Positions 12,147 through 24,647 of a stretch of 64,000 nucleotides of DNA are shown piece by piece; within the stretch, counting starts at the first letter, position 1; the number at the start of each line of letters is the position of its first letter. The position numbers and the translations under genes were made by a program. This DNA comes from Silene latifolia (taxonomy: Eukaryota; Streptophyta; Magnoliopsida; Caryophyllales; Caryophyllaceae): NCBI RefSeq assembly GCF_048544455.1, contig NC_133526.1:326001-390000 (forward strand). Direction: 5' to 3'. The notes beneath the pieces are model-generated. The model saw only the letters and a program-made list of their open reading frames with translations. It was not told where the DNA came from and searched no databases.

Positions 12147-14035
12147 ATGCTCCAGCCTAGTACTGGTCTCCCGCCGGAGACTGACCATCCTCCTAATACT
12201 CATCCTAATACTCATCCTCAACATAATGACACCATTCTCAACAACCCCAATATTCAATATCCACCCTTGGCCAAAAATGCTAAGAGGAAAACGATGCACC
12301 TAAATGAGTTTGTAGCCAACTCTCAATTAGATCCCAGTTCAGGGGAAGATCTCTCTAATCCCCCATCTCAGCCTAATCAACAGGACCGACCACTATCAGG
12401 TCTGTCATATAAGGATAAAGTTCAAGGCTTTGGGAATTCGTTCTCTGCAAATGTTTCATTTGCATAGACGATTTGGACATGGACTCAGAGGATGATATAG
12501 AGGATAGTGAGGATGACGAGGACCGTTTATGTCCTCGGATCTGCCTTACCAAGATGGAGAAAGCTATCTTACGAAAGCCATGGAGGCACTCTCTTATTAT
12601 TAAAATGTTCGACAAGAACATTGGTTACCTAGCATTAATGAGAAAGCTACAAGCAAAGTGGTCGATTAAGGGTAAATTAACCCTGACTGATCTTACTAAT
12701 TCATACTATGTGGCTCGTTTTTCATCGAAAGAGGATTACGAGTTCGTTATTACTCAAGGGCCGTGGATGATCGATGACCACTATCTAACTATTAGGAAGT
12801 GGGTGCCGAATTTCGTACCATCCGAAGATCGAATCAAATATTTGACAGCGTGGGTTCGAATTCCAAACCTCCCCGTCGAATACTTTAGTGAGACCTTTTT
12901 GAGGAAGATCGGGTCTAAGATAGGCAAGGTTATCAGAATTGATAAGAATACAGCTGCTGCTGAACGTGGTCAATTCACTCGTATGAGTGTCGAAGTGGAC
13001 ATATCAATGCCAGTACTGTCGAAATTTCGATTATATGGGAAGGTGTATACAATACAGTATGAAGGATTGAAGATGATATGCTTTAAGTGCGGAAGGATGG
13101 GTCATAACTCAGAGTCGTGTCCAAAGACCGCTGAGGGTGATAATGAGATGGATTTAGAAAATCAAACGACAACGACAGAGACCATCCCTCAAAACCCTGT
13201 CGCAAATTCGTTGGAGGCAGGACTACGTCCCGAAGAGGAGGCGAACTTCGGAGATTGGATGATGGTCAAAAAACCACCAAGACGCAAGCCGGCAAATAAT
13301 ACGGGTCAGAAGGATCCGAATACGGAAAAGTCAATCTTTAATTTTGGCAAGAGTTCAAATCATACAGGCTCACGATTCGGGATACTTTCTAATAATACGG
13401 AAATTCCCGAAATTACACCAAATCAAATTAATATTCCAAATCCCTCTAATAACGCTGCTAGTACCTCCAATTTCTCAAAATCTACCAAAATTAAGCAAAG
13501 AGTCTCTAATTTTAATAGGCAAGCTAATATTCTGGTCAATTACAAAAAATCTACCAAATCTTCCAACACAATTTCCATAAACAATAATATTCTACCAATC
13601 CATAAAACCGTCTCTCAACCCAGCAACCCTAAAGTTCCAACAACCGTTTTACAAGATATAACAAATAACCCTACCCAAGCAAGAAAATTTAACCCTCCAG
13701 TAAATTCAAACACAGAGCAAAGAACAGAGCATCTGAAACAGGGTCTCTGTGCACAAACTCTGAACTGCTCCTCCACCACCACACGAGATGGACCCACACC
13801 CATACTTCTCCTATCTCGACCGCCCTCTTCCCCAGCCACGATATCTACCCCAACATCCGCAATTAATAGTGATCCCCCCGACATCGAGCATTCAAGTGTC
13901 GTTGACACCGGAGATGGAAGCCCCTTACCTGGCAGTGATGGTGTCGGAATGCCCAGTAATGGAGATCAAATTCAACCTACTGAAGGACGAACCTTCGAGT
14001 CTAGCAATGGAGATGTCGATACCATGGAGTATTGA
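12147..14035 (+). pseudogene. LINE ORF1: zinc-knuckle RNA-binding protein, one frameshift
   Basis: The N-terminal part runs 12147-12467 and ends at a stop. The rest runs from about 12473 to 14035 in another frame, so a single small indel near 12450-12470 splits the gene. The second part has the DUF4283-like RNA-binding fold region (KPWRHSLIIKMFDKNIGY), then a CCHC knuckle CFKCGRMGHNSESC, then a long low-complexity Asn/Pro/Ser tail. ORF1 proteins coat LINE RNA in the ribonucleoprotein used for retrotransposition. The gene ends 61 nt before the likely ORF2 start. Confidence 0.85.
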
Positions 14036-14096
14036 CAGGATTCTAAAACTAGTAAGCAATGCATATCTATCTTCCCTAAACTATTTACCAGATTTT

Positions 14097-17000
14097 ATGA
14101 ATACTAGAATACCAAATTTGTGCCCCAATTTACCCCATATCACATTCATGGTTTGGAATGTCCAAGGTACGGGAAGTAAAAAGAAAATAATCGCCATTAA
14201 GGATGTGGTTAAAACTTACAAACCAACTGTACTTGCTCTGGTTGAAACTCATATGGACGGTGACCATGCTACCAAACTCGGCAATATTCTAGGATATGAT
14301 GGACACTCGAGAGTTAATGCAATAGGGTTTCGAGGAGGAATCTGGCTGTACTGGAAAACAGAGATTGTTTCAATACAACCAGTAACAGAGCACCTCCAAT
14401 ATATGACAATAGAGATCTCAAGAAATGGAGAACCTCCATGGTTCTTTTCCGCAGTATATGCCAGCCCGGATCCCTCGAATAGACGAGAATTATGGGGTGA
14501 ATTAGAAGAATTTGCAAGGAACAACAACAGACCGTGGTTATTGGCGGGTGATTTTAATGAAACACGATCACTCAGTGAAAGGCATGGAGGACATGACAAT
14601 ATGGCGAGGAGATGTAATAATTTCAACAATTGGATTGAAAATTGCAACCTTATTGAACTAGCCTTTACTGGTGCTGCTCACACATGGGCAAGAGGAAATT
14701 CAGTCGAAACTCGTCAAAGTGCGAGGCTCGACAGAGCTTTATGCAACTCAGAGTGGAGTACTATTTTCGAAGACGCCATGGTTCGCCATTTACCAGCGAT
14801 TCAGTCCGATCACTGCCCGCTTCTGATTTCCCCTAATGGCTTTGCCCCTCTTAACGCAGTGAGAAGACCGTTCCGGTTTCAAGCCTGTTGGCTCACACAT
14901 GAAAATTTCCAAGATTTTTTAGACAACAATTGGCCTTCCACTGGTAATTTCCCATCTCGTCTGGATTCACTCTCTCAGAAGCTTCAAACGTGGAATTCGG
15001 ACGTGTTTGGCGATATTTTCAAACGAAAAAACAAGCTCTTAGCTCGCATCTCTGGATGCCAACGAGAATTATCCATCGCTCGCAAAAGACATTTGATTAT
15101 TTTGGAGGCAAAACTGCGTAAAGAATTAGATGAAGTTTTGGCACAAGAAGAACTCTTATGGTATCAAAAATCAAGGGTCGACTTTATTAAGGACGGAGAT
15201 CGTAATACCTCATATTTCCATGTAAGAACCCTTGTAAGGAGGTGGAGGAATCGGATTACCACTTTAAAAAACGAAGAAGGGGAGCTGGTTGATGACCCAA
15301 ATGGTATAAAGCAAATAGTGGTCGCCTATTTCAAAAATCTATATTCGGAAGAGCAACAAGAAATAGAAAATGATACACTCCCATGGAACCTTTTTCAGGA
15401 CTTCAACAATGACGATTGGGAGTGGTTAAATAAACCGTACTCTGTCGCTGAAATAGAGCAGGTTATTAATCATATGGGGTCACTGAAGGCTCCGGGACCA
15501 GACGGATTTCAAGCCCTTTTTTATCAAAAGAATTGGCACCTTGTTTCTTCCTCTTTATGTGACATGGTTATAAATGCATTAGAAGGAAAAGGCATGCCCG
15601 AGGGACTCAACGACACGCATTTGGTTCTTATTCCAAAAGTAAACAACCCGGAATTAATCACTCAATTCCGCCCAATAAGCCTTTGTAATGTAGCTTACAA
15701 AATCATTAGTAAAGCTTTGGCAAATAGAGTCAAACGTGTCCTACCACACGTTATCTCAGAGACGCAAAGTGGGTTTGTTCCGGGGAGACAAATAACGGAT
15801 AATATAGTCATTTTCCAGGAAGCGATTCATACAATGCGAAAGAAAAAGGGGAGAAAAGGCTTTATGGCTATTAAAATCGATCTCGAGAAAGCCTACGATC
15901 GTCTTCGTTGGGACTTTATATATGATACCCTCAAGGATATGGGATTCCCTCAACTAATGGTCGATGTTATTATGGAGTGTGTCTCTTCTACTCGAATGAG
16001 GATTCTTTGGAATGGAGAACCAACTGATCAATTCATTCCTACGAGGGGAGTCCGACAAGGAGACCCTTTGTCATCATACTTATTCGTCATGTGCTTGGAG
16101 AAGCTTCAACAAGCAATCGATCAGGAAGTACGCAATAACAACTGGAGACCGTTTACATTCTGTCGTAATGGGCCGAGCATAACCAATTTATTCTTTGCCG
16201 ATGATATGGTTTTATTTGCCGAGGCCACGGAGGATCAAGCCCTTGTTTTAAGGTACGTTCTTGATAATTTCTGTCGGGCATCAGGGGAAAAAGTGAGTGC
16301 GGCGAAATCCCGAGTTTTCTTCTCTAGCAATACGGACGATAATATGAAGGAAGCAGTAAGTTCAATTCTTCAATTCGAAGAAACTGAGGACCTAGGAATT
16401 TACCTAGGAATGCCGACCATACACGGTCGTGTTACCCGCCACACATTTGCCCATCTCGAGGAAAAAATTAACAAGAGACTCGCAGGATGGGCTACCAAGC
16501 GATTGTCTTTAGCGGGGCGCACTACTCTCGTACAATCTACCTTAAATACAATTGCCAATTATAGTATGCAGTCGGCTAAAATCCCACGCTCTATATGTGA
16601 CAATATTGACAAGAAAACTCGAAGATTTTTATGGGGCGGAAATGATAACAAGAAATCGATCCATCTTGTGTCTTAATTGGGAGAATTTGCAAAAGCCTAA
16701 ATCTCTAGGTGGCATAGGAGTGGTGTCAGCAAGGCAAGCAAATGCGGCTTTCCTAACTAAACTCGGGTGGAGAGTCCTATCTGAACCGACGCGGCTTTGG
16801 TCACGAGTTTTGCGTGCAAAGTATTGCAACAACCGTTGTAATATAGATATATTCCAGCCAAGAAATGGAATGTCCAATGTTTGGGCAGGAATAACAGAAC
16901 AATCCACGACCATAGTTCGAGGTACAGCTAATGCAGTCGGTAACGGAAGGCGCACTTCTTTTTGGAATCACGCTTGGGTAGATGGTTATCGTCCGCTTGA

Positions 17001-18285
17001 TCACGTTCTAGCACCTGTACCGGTTCAGTTTAGAGATGTAACCGTGAGCGATATGTGGTGCGAAAACAGTGGTTGGAAGTGGGATGAATTCTCTAACTAC
17101 CTTCCGCAAGACATACTTCAAAAAATGGCATCAATTTATTTAGAACCCGATCCCGAACTCGAAGATACACTCTACTGGTTGGGTACTACTAATGGGAAGT
17201 TCTCTATTAAGTCAGCGCTAGGTTTCCTAAAAGGCGATGATCCTACTACAGCACCCGAGTCTCCGGCATGGCGTATGATATGGCGTTTACCAGTACAACA
17301 ACGTATTCGAATGTTCCTCTGGCTTGCGGCTCATGGTCGTCTTATGGTAAATGTCAACCGAGTGATAAGAAACTTGGGAGATAACCCACTTTGTCCCCGC
17401 TGTGAAATTGAGGAAGAAACCACTGAACACTTGTTAAGGTCTTGCCCAGTGTCGAGGCAAATTTGGAACCTGGTAGGAGTTCGGAATTCAAACACGTCCT
17501 TCTATAATTCCCAGTTCTCGGCTTGGATCGATAAGAATGCTAGCAATGAAGTTCTAAAGTTCGAAGAAGATTGGCCGATGCAATTCGCGATTACTTGTTG
17601 GTGGATATGGAGATGGAGGAATAATATTGTTTTTGGTAGAGACAATGAAAATCCAACAGACCCACACGCTTTCTTGGCCCAGCAATTCGCAAGTTCGAAA
17701 CATGCTTTCGACTTTTATGATATTTTCATTCCTAAGCCTAGAAACCCGAATGTCGAAATCTTCATTCGATGGCTCCCTCCTCCTCATGGATGGGTTCAAT
17801 TGAATACCGACGGAGCTTCTAAGGGCAACCCCGGTCCAGCAGGAGGTGGTGGCATTTTACGGGATGAGACGGGTAATTATATCAATGCTTTCTATTTTTC
17901 ATGTGGTACATGCTCTTCCATGAAGGCAGAGTTATTGGCGCTCTTGGTCGGGTTGAAGAGGGCTAAGGCACTTGGGATAAATAAATTATTAATCCATATG
18001 GATAATTTGCCTTGCGTTAAGATCGTGCTAGAAGACCAACTCGTGAGTAATAGCCTGAAATTTATCGTTCAAAGCTGTAAGAAACTCATAGCCGAGCCTC
18101 ATTGGGAGGTAAAATTGGAGCACACTTATCGGGAAGCGAATCGAGCAGCTGATCTTCTAGCTAATCGAGGAGTACAAGCCAGCACGATAGTTCAATTTTT
18201 AGATTATCCGTCCACGGACCTGCGTACTATTCTTAGAGAGGATGTTCTTGGGGTAGCCATTCCCCGTGTAATAGCTAGTAGTTAG
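14097..18285 (+). pseudogene. LINE ORF2: endonuclease, reverse transcriptase, zf-RVT, RNase H; one frameshift
   Basis: Starts near the ATG at 14097 (or 14148, MVWNVQG). It carries an APE-type endonuclease (LAGDFNET, SDHCPLL), reverse transcriptase (LIPKVNNP, FRPISLCN, SGFVPGRQITDN, KIDLEKAYD, catalytic FFADD at about 16.2 kb), the zf-RVT motif (CPRC..TTEHLLRSC) and a C-terminal RNase H (LNTDGASKGNPGPAG, KAELLAL, HTYREANRAAD). The frame changes at about 16670, just after the LWGG motif, where TCTTAATTGGGAG replaces an expected in-frame Trp-Glu. Otherwise it is intact, and the domain set is that of RNase H-bearing plant L1 elements. Confidence 0.9.
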
Positions 18286-18659
18286 TTATCGGGGCTTTGC
18301 CCCTCTTACGTACCAAAAAAAAAAAAAACAAATGAGAATTGGTGTAGATAAAATAAGGTAAGTTTTTCTGCTAATCTTTTGGACAATTTGCTTTCATCTT
18401 ATCTATTCTATTTGATCCGTTTTATGTTCAACGATATTTCCGACTTAAAACCGTTTTGAGTAATGTTTTCATTTTGATTTTGTTGACTCCCTAGCATCAC
18501 AAATTCAAACCGTCTTCCTAAATCTCAGAGACTTACACACACACTTTACACGACCCACATTTACACCTAGTGACCACATTTCAATCAAATGGTTAAACAA
18601 TCAATTGAAGAACATTCCAATTCCAATTAAATTAAAAATTAAATCAACAACAAATAAAA

Positions 18660-21353
18660 ATGTTCTTCTTAGATTGGTTTTATGGGATCTTAGCATCTCT
18701 TGGACTCTGGCAAAAAGAAGCCAAAATCTTATTTTTAGGTCTTGACAATGCTGGAAAAACCACTCTCCTTCATATGCTCAAAGACGAGGTCTTTCTTTCT
18801 CTCTTTTTCTCTTCATTTTTTCATTTTTTCCTAATTGTAATCTTATTGTATGATATTTTGTATGAAAGATTTAATCTTTGAGATGTTTTTAGTTTGTAAA
18901 TTGATGCGTTTTGTTAGAAAAGATTGAATTTTGGAGACCCATATCGCATTTTACTGATTATGGTGTGATTACTTAATTATTTGATTTTTATTTAAGCGGA
19001 AAATTGACTTGGGATTGTGGTTTTTGGTGCAATTATCATGATATGATCATTGTGTTATCTTACATTTGTATCTATGGTGCATGGAAGTTGTCATATTGAT
19101 TGTAGAAATGCAATAATTCGATGTTTGAATGAATAGAATTGGCTCTAATGGATGGTGGATTGTTGAATTTGAAAGAAAATCGGAAATGTCTGAACTCGTA
19201 GCTAGGAGTTATGGTCAATTAAACTCGTAGTCAAGGAAGTGCTGGTTATGCTTGTTTTGATTGTTGTTATGTTGTTAATTTGGTGGGGGTACAGAGGTTG
19301 GTTCAACATCAGCCTACACAACATCCAACATCAGAAGAATTGAGCATTGGGAAGATCAAGTTTAAGGCCTTTGATTTGGGAGGTCACCAGATTGCTCGTC
19401 GAGTTTGGAAGGATTATTACGCCAAGGTACATTTTTTCAGGATGATATGCTTTTTTGGTATTGAATGAGTGTGATCACCATCTTTTTTGTTCTCACCTAA
19501 TCATCTGTCATTTGAAGAGTCTTGTGTGATTCAGTCAGCGTTTCGTATTGTAAGGTTTTACCAAAGCGTATATGCTAAGCAATTACTCCCCTAATAATTA
19601 CTCATATCCCAAACTAACATCACCGAAAAGATTTGTAGTTTAAAAGACATTGATCCATTTCTCGTTCCCTCTCATTCCGTGCCCCCTTCCCTTCCCTCCA
19701 CGTGTTGTATGCAAACAATCTCGTAGCGTATTTGTTTTTGTCTTGCGCCTTTGCTTTTGTTTCATTATCTTTAGTTTGAGGTAGAGATAAACTGTTTATT
19801 TTTCTTTTCTTTTATAATTGAAATATATGTTGCATCAACGTGGCAAATTGTGCAAGCATCTGTCATATTTGACAGAAAACCAGCTTTCTCAAATAATTGA
19901 AAATTTAGAGGATGATTCTATTTGCCGTGGGCTAGTTTCGTTAAATGATTGAGAACTAGCTGAATACGGTCTCACTTAAATGAATACAATTTCGAGGGAA
20001 ACCCACTCTTTCCCTCTATTAGAGAACCATCTCAACCGAAAACATTGCTTAAGCTGATATTGAGCCCAATAATTGGTTCTTATACCTTAATACACCCCCT
20101 CATGCGAAAGCCCGTAAGCTACACAATGTCTGTGGGCTTGAAGCGTGGATAATGAACAAGTTCACCATACCTTGTGCTGAAATTCCATATGTGAAGTTCA
20201 AACTCATGAAGGTCAGTGAAGGCTCTCTAACCATGTTAGAGAACCATATTAACCAAAAAGGCAAAAACCGAAAGCTTAAGCTAATAGTTAAAGCTCAATA
20301 ATTTACCTTAATGTCTTTCCCTCATATGTCGTCCCCTCTCCTTCCTTTCCTTCTCCTTGTCTCCATATTTCTTTAGAGTTCGTGTAGAAATCTCTTAACT
20401 GGAGTCTGTGTAGATCTTCAGAGACTGTTGGTTACTTTATACTTCATGGACACTTGCAGACTTGTCTCATTTACATCCCTCTGAATTTTGGTAGTCCTAG
20501 TATTTTGCCTTCACATTCATGCAATACAACAACAACATTACCCCAATGCCTCAATGGCTCCCGCAAATTGCGGGGTAAGGGGGGGTCGGATGTACGCAGC
20601 CTTACCCTTGTGTTAGCAACACAAAGAGGCTGTTTCCGAATGACCCAAGATGGAAATTGCGTCGAGAACTGCATCGAAGGACCACTACTTCATATTCATG
20701 CAATACAATAATTAAATACAAGCGTTTGTAGCCATATGCAAACCCAATTCCCTTCACCGGAAAAAAAAACTTGCCAATGATCTTACTTGAACAGGACTTG
20801 TTCTATAGCCTGGTACTTCTGTATCTTTGAGATTTACAGAGGTAAAAAAAAACTTGCTGTTGTGAATTTATGTACATGACATTCTTATATGAGAAGGTTT
20901 CATGATACAATTATCATGAGAACGACCAATAGGATGGGGTAGAGTAAATTTTTAGTGGGTTAGTTGTTCGTGGACGAGTTTTATTGTCAAGTGGGTTTGT
21001 CTTAGATTATACTATATGATTTATGTATTAAGGTGGATGCTGTGGTGTACCTTGTTGACGCATACGACAAGGAGAGGTTCTCTGAATCAAAGAAAGAACT
21101 GGATGCCCTTCTTTCTGATGAAGCGCTGGCTACCGTCCCATTTCTGATACTTGGCAACAAGATTGATATCCCATATGCTGCTTCCGAGGATGAACTTGGG
21201 TACCATCTCGGCCTTGCAAACTGTACAACTGGCAAAGGCAAAGTCAACCTCGCGGATTCCAACGTTCGCCCCATCGAGATATTTATGTGCAGCATTGTCC
21301 GCAAAATGGGTTATGGTGAGGGGTTCAAGTGGATGTCGCAGTACATCAAGTAG
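18660..21353 (+). CDS. SAR1: SAR1 small GTPase (COPII coat assembly)
   Basis: Three exons, 18660-18788, 19295-19426 and 21033-21353, splice in phase 0 to 193 residues, exactly the family length. It has the N-terminal hydrophobic/amphipathic segment ([17 protein letters not shown]) that inserts in the ER membrane, G1 GLDNAGKT, switch [11 protein letters not shown]3 DLGGH, G4 NKID, and a C-terminus ending WMSQYIK. SAR1-GTP bends the ER membrane and recruits Sec23/24 to start COPII vesicles. Near identity to Arabidopsis SAR1 indicates a functional gene. Intron 1 is about 0.5 kb and intron 2 about 1.6 kb, the latter holding a SINE. A LINE sits about 330 bp upstream of the ATG, so the ancestral promoter has been moved more than 6 kb away or replaced. 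No TATA box is obvious in 18354-18659. Confidence 0.95.
20530..20693 (-). mobile_element. Au-like SINE in SAR1 intron 2
   Basis: 164 bp flanked by the 15-bp duplication ATTCATGCAATACAA (20515-20529 and 20694-20708). On the minus strand it carries GGAAACAGCCTCTTTGTG, AAGGCTGCGTACATCCGACC and a GTTGTTGTTG-type 3' end instead of poly(A), which I recognise as features of the plant Au SINE family. The 5' tRNA-derived part appears shortened or diverged. Confidence 0.75.
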
Positions 21354-22618
21354 GGGAAGGGTTGAAAGATTGATGGCTACTTAGTTTGATATAGAATGTT
21401 TTCATTATGGTGCCGAATTATCATGGAATGTTTAGTAAACTTGCACCGTAAAATTCATACTAGAATTCAGGAAACCATTTTCCAGTAGAGTTCATATTAT
21501 GATTACTGGAAACTCTTGTTGCTCATCAGAGACATTGTAATTCCCTACTAGGGTGGGCAAATAGTCAAATACGTATAGCTCGCTTATTTTTTAAAGCTTA
21601 ATTGCTTAAAATGCCGAATTATAAACTTGATGTTAGTACATGGTAGACTAGCAAGAGCAAGTGAGGCAAGCTGATAATACAACATTTTGGCGAGATGATG
21701 ATAGAATGCAGATTTGCCTGTTCTCCGGTGGATGAACGCGTACAAACCTGCTGTATTTTGGTGGTGAGTGCGGGCTTACTGACTACTTTGTTCCATGCCA
21801 TGACAAGGTATTGGTATATTATTATCCATCGTTCTCAATTCAATCAAAACCTGATCCGATGGGCAGGTTTTCAGGTTGTATTTTGGGCTTCAAGTTGTTG
21901 ATAAATAATCAAAACTACTGAAGGAAAGAATGTATTACTCACAAGAGCAACTAGTCACCATTGCGTGATTAATAAAACCAGTAGTTTTACTTTTATACCT
22001 ATGTACGGGTGGTTATCAATAACAGGGTGCGGTTTTACAATAATTTATCCTCATTCGTGGTAAATGGTAGACCTGGATAGGGTCCTATAGGATCAATCCA
22101 AGTTCATATCCTTAAATGTCATATGAAATTCATATTAGGTCCCTAAAATTATAATCGACCATAACAAATTTACCACATTATCTAATTCATTTTATAGTAA
22201 AGTATTGTTTTCGATTCATTGGTAATTCTTTATATTTTGTGATGTGAATGTTGTGTTTTGGCTTTAAATTTGTTTCAATTTGTTTGTTAAGTTGATGAAA
22301 AGAAGGTCAATGAGGACACATGAAGAGGGACTAAGAAGGGATGAAGTCTAGAGGGGAAAAGCTGGTAAAAAATGCAATGATGTCGTGAATTATCGACGTA
22401 TAACATGACTTTCACATTTAATCCAAAATTAGTCAATAACTCTTTTGGTGAGAATAATACATCAAACAAAATTTAAAAAAAAACAATAAAAAAATAGTAA
22501 TAATAATAATACAGTGTCTGGAAAGAATAAAAGATAAGGAGTACTTGGTAGATATGTGAAAGACAATCGTAAATGGCTGGAAAGGAAATCGAAAGTAGTA
22601 CGCAGTTGGATCCATATA
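21354..22618. other. Spacer between SAR1 and the first secreted cysteine protein gene
   Basis: Holds the SAR1 3' UTR, then sequence that recurs downstream. For example GACTACTTTGTTC (near 21780) and GGTTGTATTTTGGGC (near 21875) reappear near 23735 and 23890, and the block 22.25-22.34 kb reappears at 26.43-26.5 kb. No further gene is seen. Confidence 0.6.
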
Positions 22619-22963
22619 TTAAGCTAACTTATCGCACTTCCCGATCTGGTTGTCAAGAGAAAGTCGATATATTTTTTGAGCAGCAGCTGGCACCTTGCCT
22701 AACTGAAGCATATGAAGGGCTTCAGCTCGGGAAGTGACGTTGAAGGACTCGATCACGGCGTCACAAAATTGGGTGGATTTTATGGCTGTTAGACACCCCA
22801 AAGCATCAGATATACTCACATCGGGCGATGAGGGGTCAAACAACCACTGACACGATGGATATAATTCCGCAAAACTTTTCCCCTGGCCATGGCCATGCCC
22901 GCACAAGAGGGCAATGATCATGCTAATGCATACCATGCTTATGACTCCCTTCTTCAACCCCAT
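22619..22963 (-). CDS. Small secreted four-cysteine protein (copy A)
   Basis: Single exon, 114 residues. Residues 1 to about 27 form a signal peptide (hydrophobic VISMVCISMIIALL, then HGHGQG). The mature part of about 87 residues has four cysteines in the contexts SCQ, GCL, FCD and KCDKL, and the phrase FCDAVIESFNVTSRAEAL. Family and function are not recognised. The spacing lacks the CXC of the prolamin/LTP eight-cysteine fold and the CX2C of DUF26. It is a clear paralogue of the gene at 26805 (same signal peptide, same FCDAV..FNVTSR) and resembles each half of the protein at 40651. A TATA-like box lies about 112 bp upstream. Probably an apoplastic protein. Confidence 0.7.
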   Translation of the reverse strand: MGLKKGVISMVCISMIIALLCGHGHGQGKSFAELYPSCQWLFDPSSPDVSISDALGCLTAIKSTQFCDAVIESFNVTSRAEALHMLQLGKVPAAAQKIYRLSLDNQIGKCDKLA

Positions 22964-23074
22964 TCTATAATATTGATTCTATTACTCGATATATTGTAGT
23001 ATCCGTTTGTTGTTGCTTTAGTAATAAAGGATATGAAGAAGATTATTGGTATTTGATGTTTGATGATTCAGCTG

Positions 23075-23082
23075 TTTATATA
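23075..23082 (-). promoter_or_regulatory. TATA box of secreted protein copy A
   Basis: Minus-strand GAGTATATAAACA, about 112 bp before the ATG at 22963. The same string precedes copy B at 27262. Confidence 0.6.
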
Positions 23083-23180
23083 CTCTACTTTGTCCTGCTT
23101 TTTTTTCTTATTATAATGCAATAGATATATACTAATATAACTCGTACAAGATCAGATAACAGCTGCATGCCCCTCCTACC

Positions 23181-23220
23181 ATAAATATAAATATAAATAT
23201 AAATATAAATATAAATATAT
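23181..23220. repeat. ATAAAT hexanucleotide microsatellite
   Basis: About six tandem copies of ATAAAT in the upstream region of secreted protein copy A. Confidence 0.9.
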
Positions 23221-23601
23221 ACCTCTGTATTTGTTAAGGCTGGAAATTTGCAATGATATCACAATAGAAGTATCATCCATCAACAAGATTTGATATCTTC
23301 AACTAACCACTCATGATCATAATTACAGTTGTATTACGTGATTACCACTCATGAGTGATGACATATAATCCTCTAACAAGGTTACTCTCACGCACGCCGC
23401 CTATGCCCCGGACTATGTCAATGTTCAGCTGCCATGCCATGCCGGTTTTCAGAACTGTATTATTGGAGAAGACATTATTTAGTTATGTAGCTAGCTAGTT
23501 GTCACGGGCTGACTTCTCTTGGCTCCCGTATCGCAAGCCACGTCGGAGTGCGCCACCCATCAACCCGCTGTAATTGTGGTGGTGAACGCCAGCTGACTCA
23601 A

Positions 23602-23727
23602 CAGTGACGGAGCTAGGATTTTAGATTAGCGGAGACTAATAAGTAATGTTATAAAAAAAAACTCGAAAAAAAAATCGAAAGATTTTCATTTTTCAGCGGG
23701 TACCAACCCCCTAAATCCGCCACCCGC
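23602..23727. mobile_element. hAT-like MITE remnant
   Basis: Opens CAGTGACGGAGCTAGG and closes near CCGCCACCCGCTAACTG, resembling the CAGTGGCGGAGC termini of the better preserved hAT MITEs at 35819 and 52095. It interrupts the sequence that is continuous in the paralogous block near 21.77 kb. No clean 8-bp duplication could be read, so the borders are approximate. Confidence 0.45.
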
Positions 23728-24647
23728 TAACTGACTACTTTGTTCTATGCCATGCCAAGCCGCAAGGCATAGATAGGTTGGGACTAGCTAGGGACTAGGG
23801 GTATCCATCCAAAATCATTGTCAATGCAATCACAAGTTGATCCAAGATCTGGTGGACTCCTAAATCTGAACCGATGGCCCGGTCTAGGTTGTATTTTGGG
23901 CTAAGTTGTTGATCCAAGTTCTTGATAAAAGAAGAATATTTTAAGCAAAACTACTCGGAAAGAATATTAAGAGTGACTAGTTAGTAATCACTAATCACTC
24001 ACCCGTGCATGATCAAATACCTATGAAAAACCGCTTTTACGTATAATTGTAAAAGCAATTCTTTTACTTTTTTCATACAGATAATTTTTTGAATTTTTTG
24101 TTAAAATAGGCGATTTTGACTAATTATTTAACGAAATGGGCTGAGTTTGAAATTAATTACCCAAAATGGGTCAACGTCATACCCGAAGCTAGGTTTGAAT
24201 CTAAGTCGCCATCTCGGTCAGCGACCATGCCCAAAGTGTAACCAAACCTTAATCCCCGTGCCCACTTCAAATGGGAAGAAAAGAGTGGATGGGAGGGAGT
24301 ACTTGTTTAGTGTTATTGTAATTTCATAAGACTTTATTTTTATGCTTTTAGAACTTTAGCTTTATTATTAGTATCTAATAAAGGAAAATAGTATGTTACG
24401 TCGTAGTAAAATACAAAAAATAATATTATTTTAAGAGGGACTTTTCTTTTATTATCAAAAGGATATGGATATATCTCGATCAATCCGATCCTGCGATCCT
24501 GGATATGATATGGGAATTTCAGATCCTGTAAATATGGATCGGATCTGGATCTTATAAGATCCTATCCAGATCCTACTCATTGTCATCCCTACTCACTATC
24601 ATCTTCTTGTGACACATTATCAATCATCAACTTCATCAATTTAATAA

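Larger units (their letters stand above)
12108..18328 (+). mobile_element. Full-length L1-type LINE with RNase H
   Basis: About 6.2 kb bounded by a perfect 17-bp target duplication (CAAATGAGAATTGGTGT at 12091-12107 and 18329-18345) and ending in a 14-A tail. ORF1 and ORF2 are present (separate entries), the 5' leader is very short (about 40 bp), and the 3' UTR is only about 30 bp. Identical target duplications and only two frame breaks indicate recent insertion. It lies about 330 bp upstream of the SAR1 start codon in the same orientation. Confidence 0.92.
11894..18344. mobile_element. Mutator-like fold-back MITE, split by a LINE
   Basis: The left part (11894-12107) opens CAACAATTCTTCC with GTGACGG and GCGACGGGC in its arm. 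The right end (18329-18344 after the LINE) closes ..GAGAATTGGTG, whose complement opens CACCAATTCTCATTTGTGACGG. The 9-bp target duplication TAGATAAAA is present at 11885-11893 and 18345-18353, which is diagnostic of Mutator-like insertion. Without the LINE the element would be about 214 bp. Confidence 0.75.

Noticed and set aside
22287-22615. Two overlapping 60-residue minus-strand frames downstream of the secreted protein gene
   Set aside because: No start context, no homology, Phe/Ser-rich from AT bias. They are probably 3' UTR.
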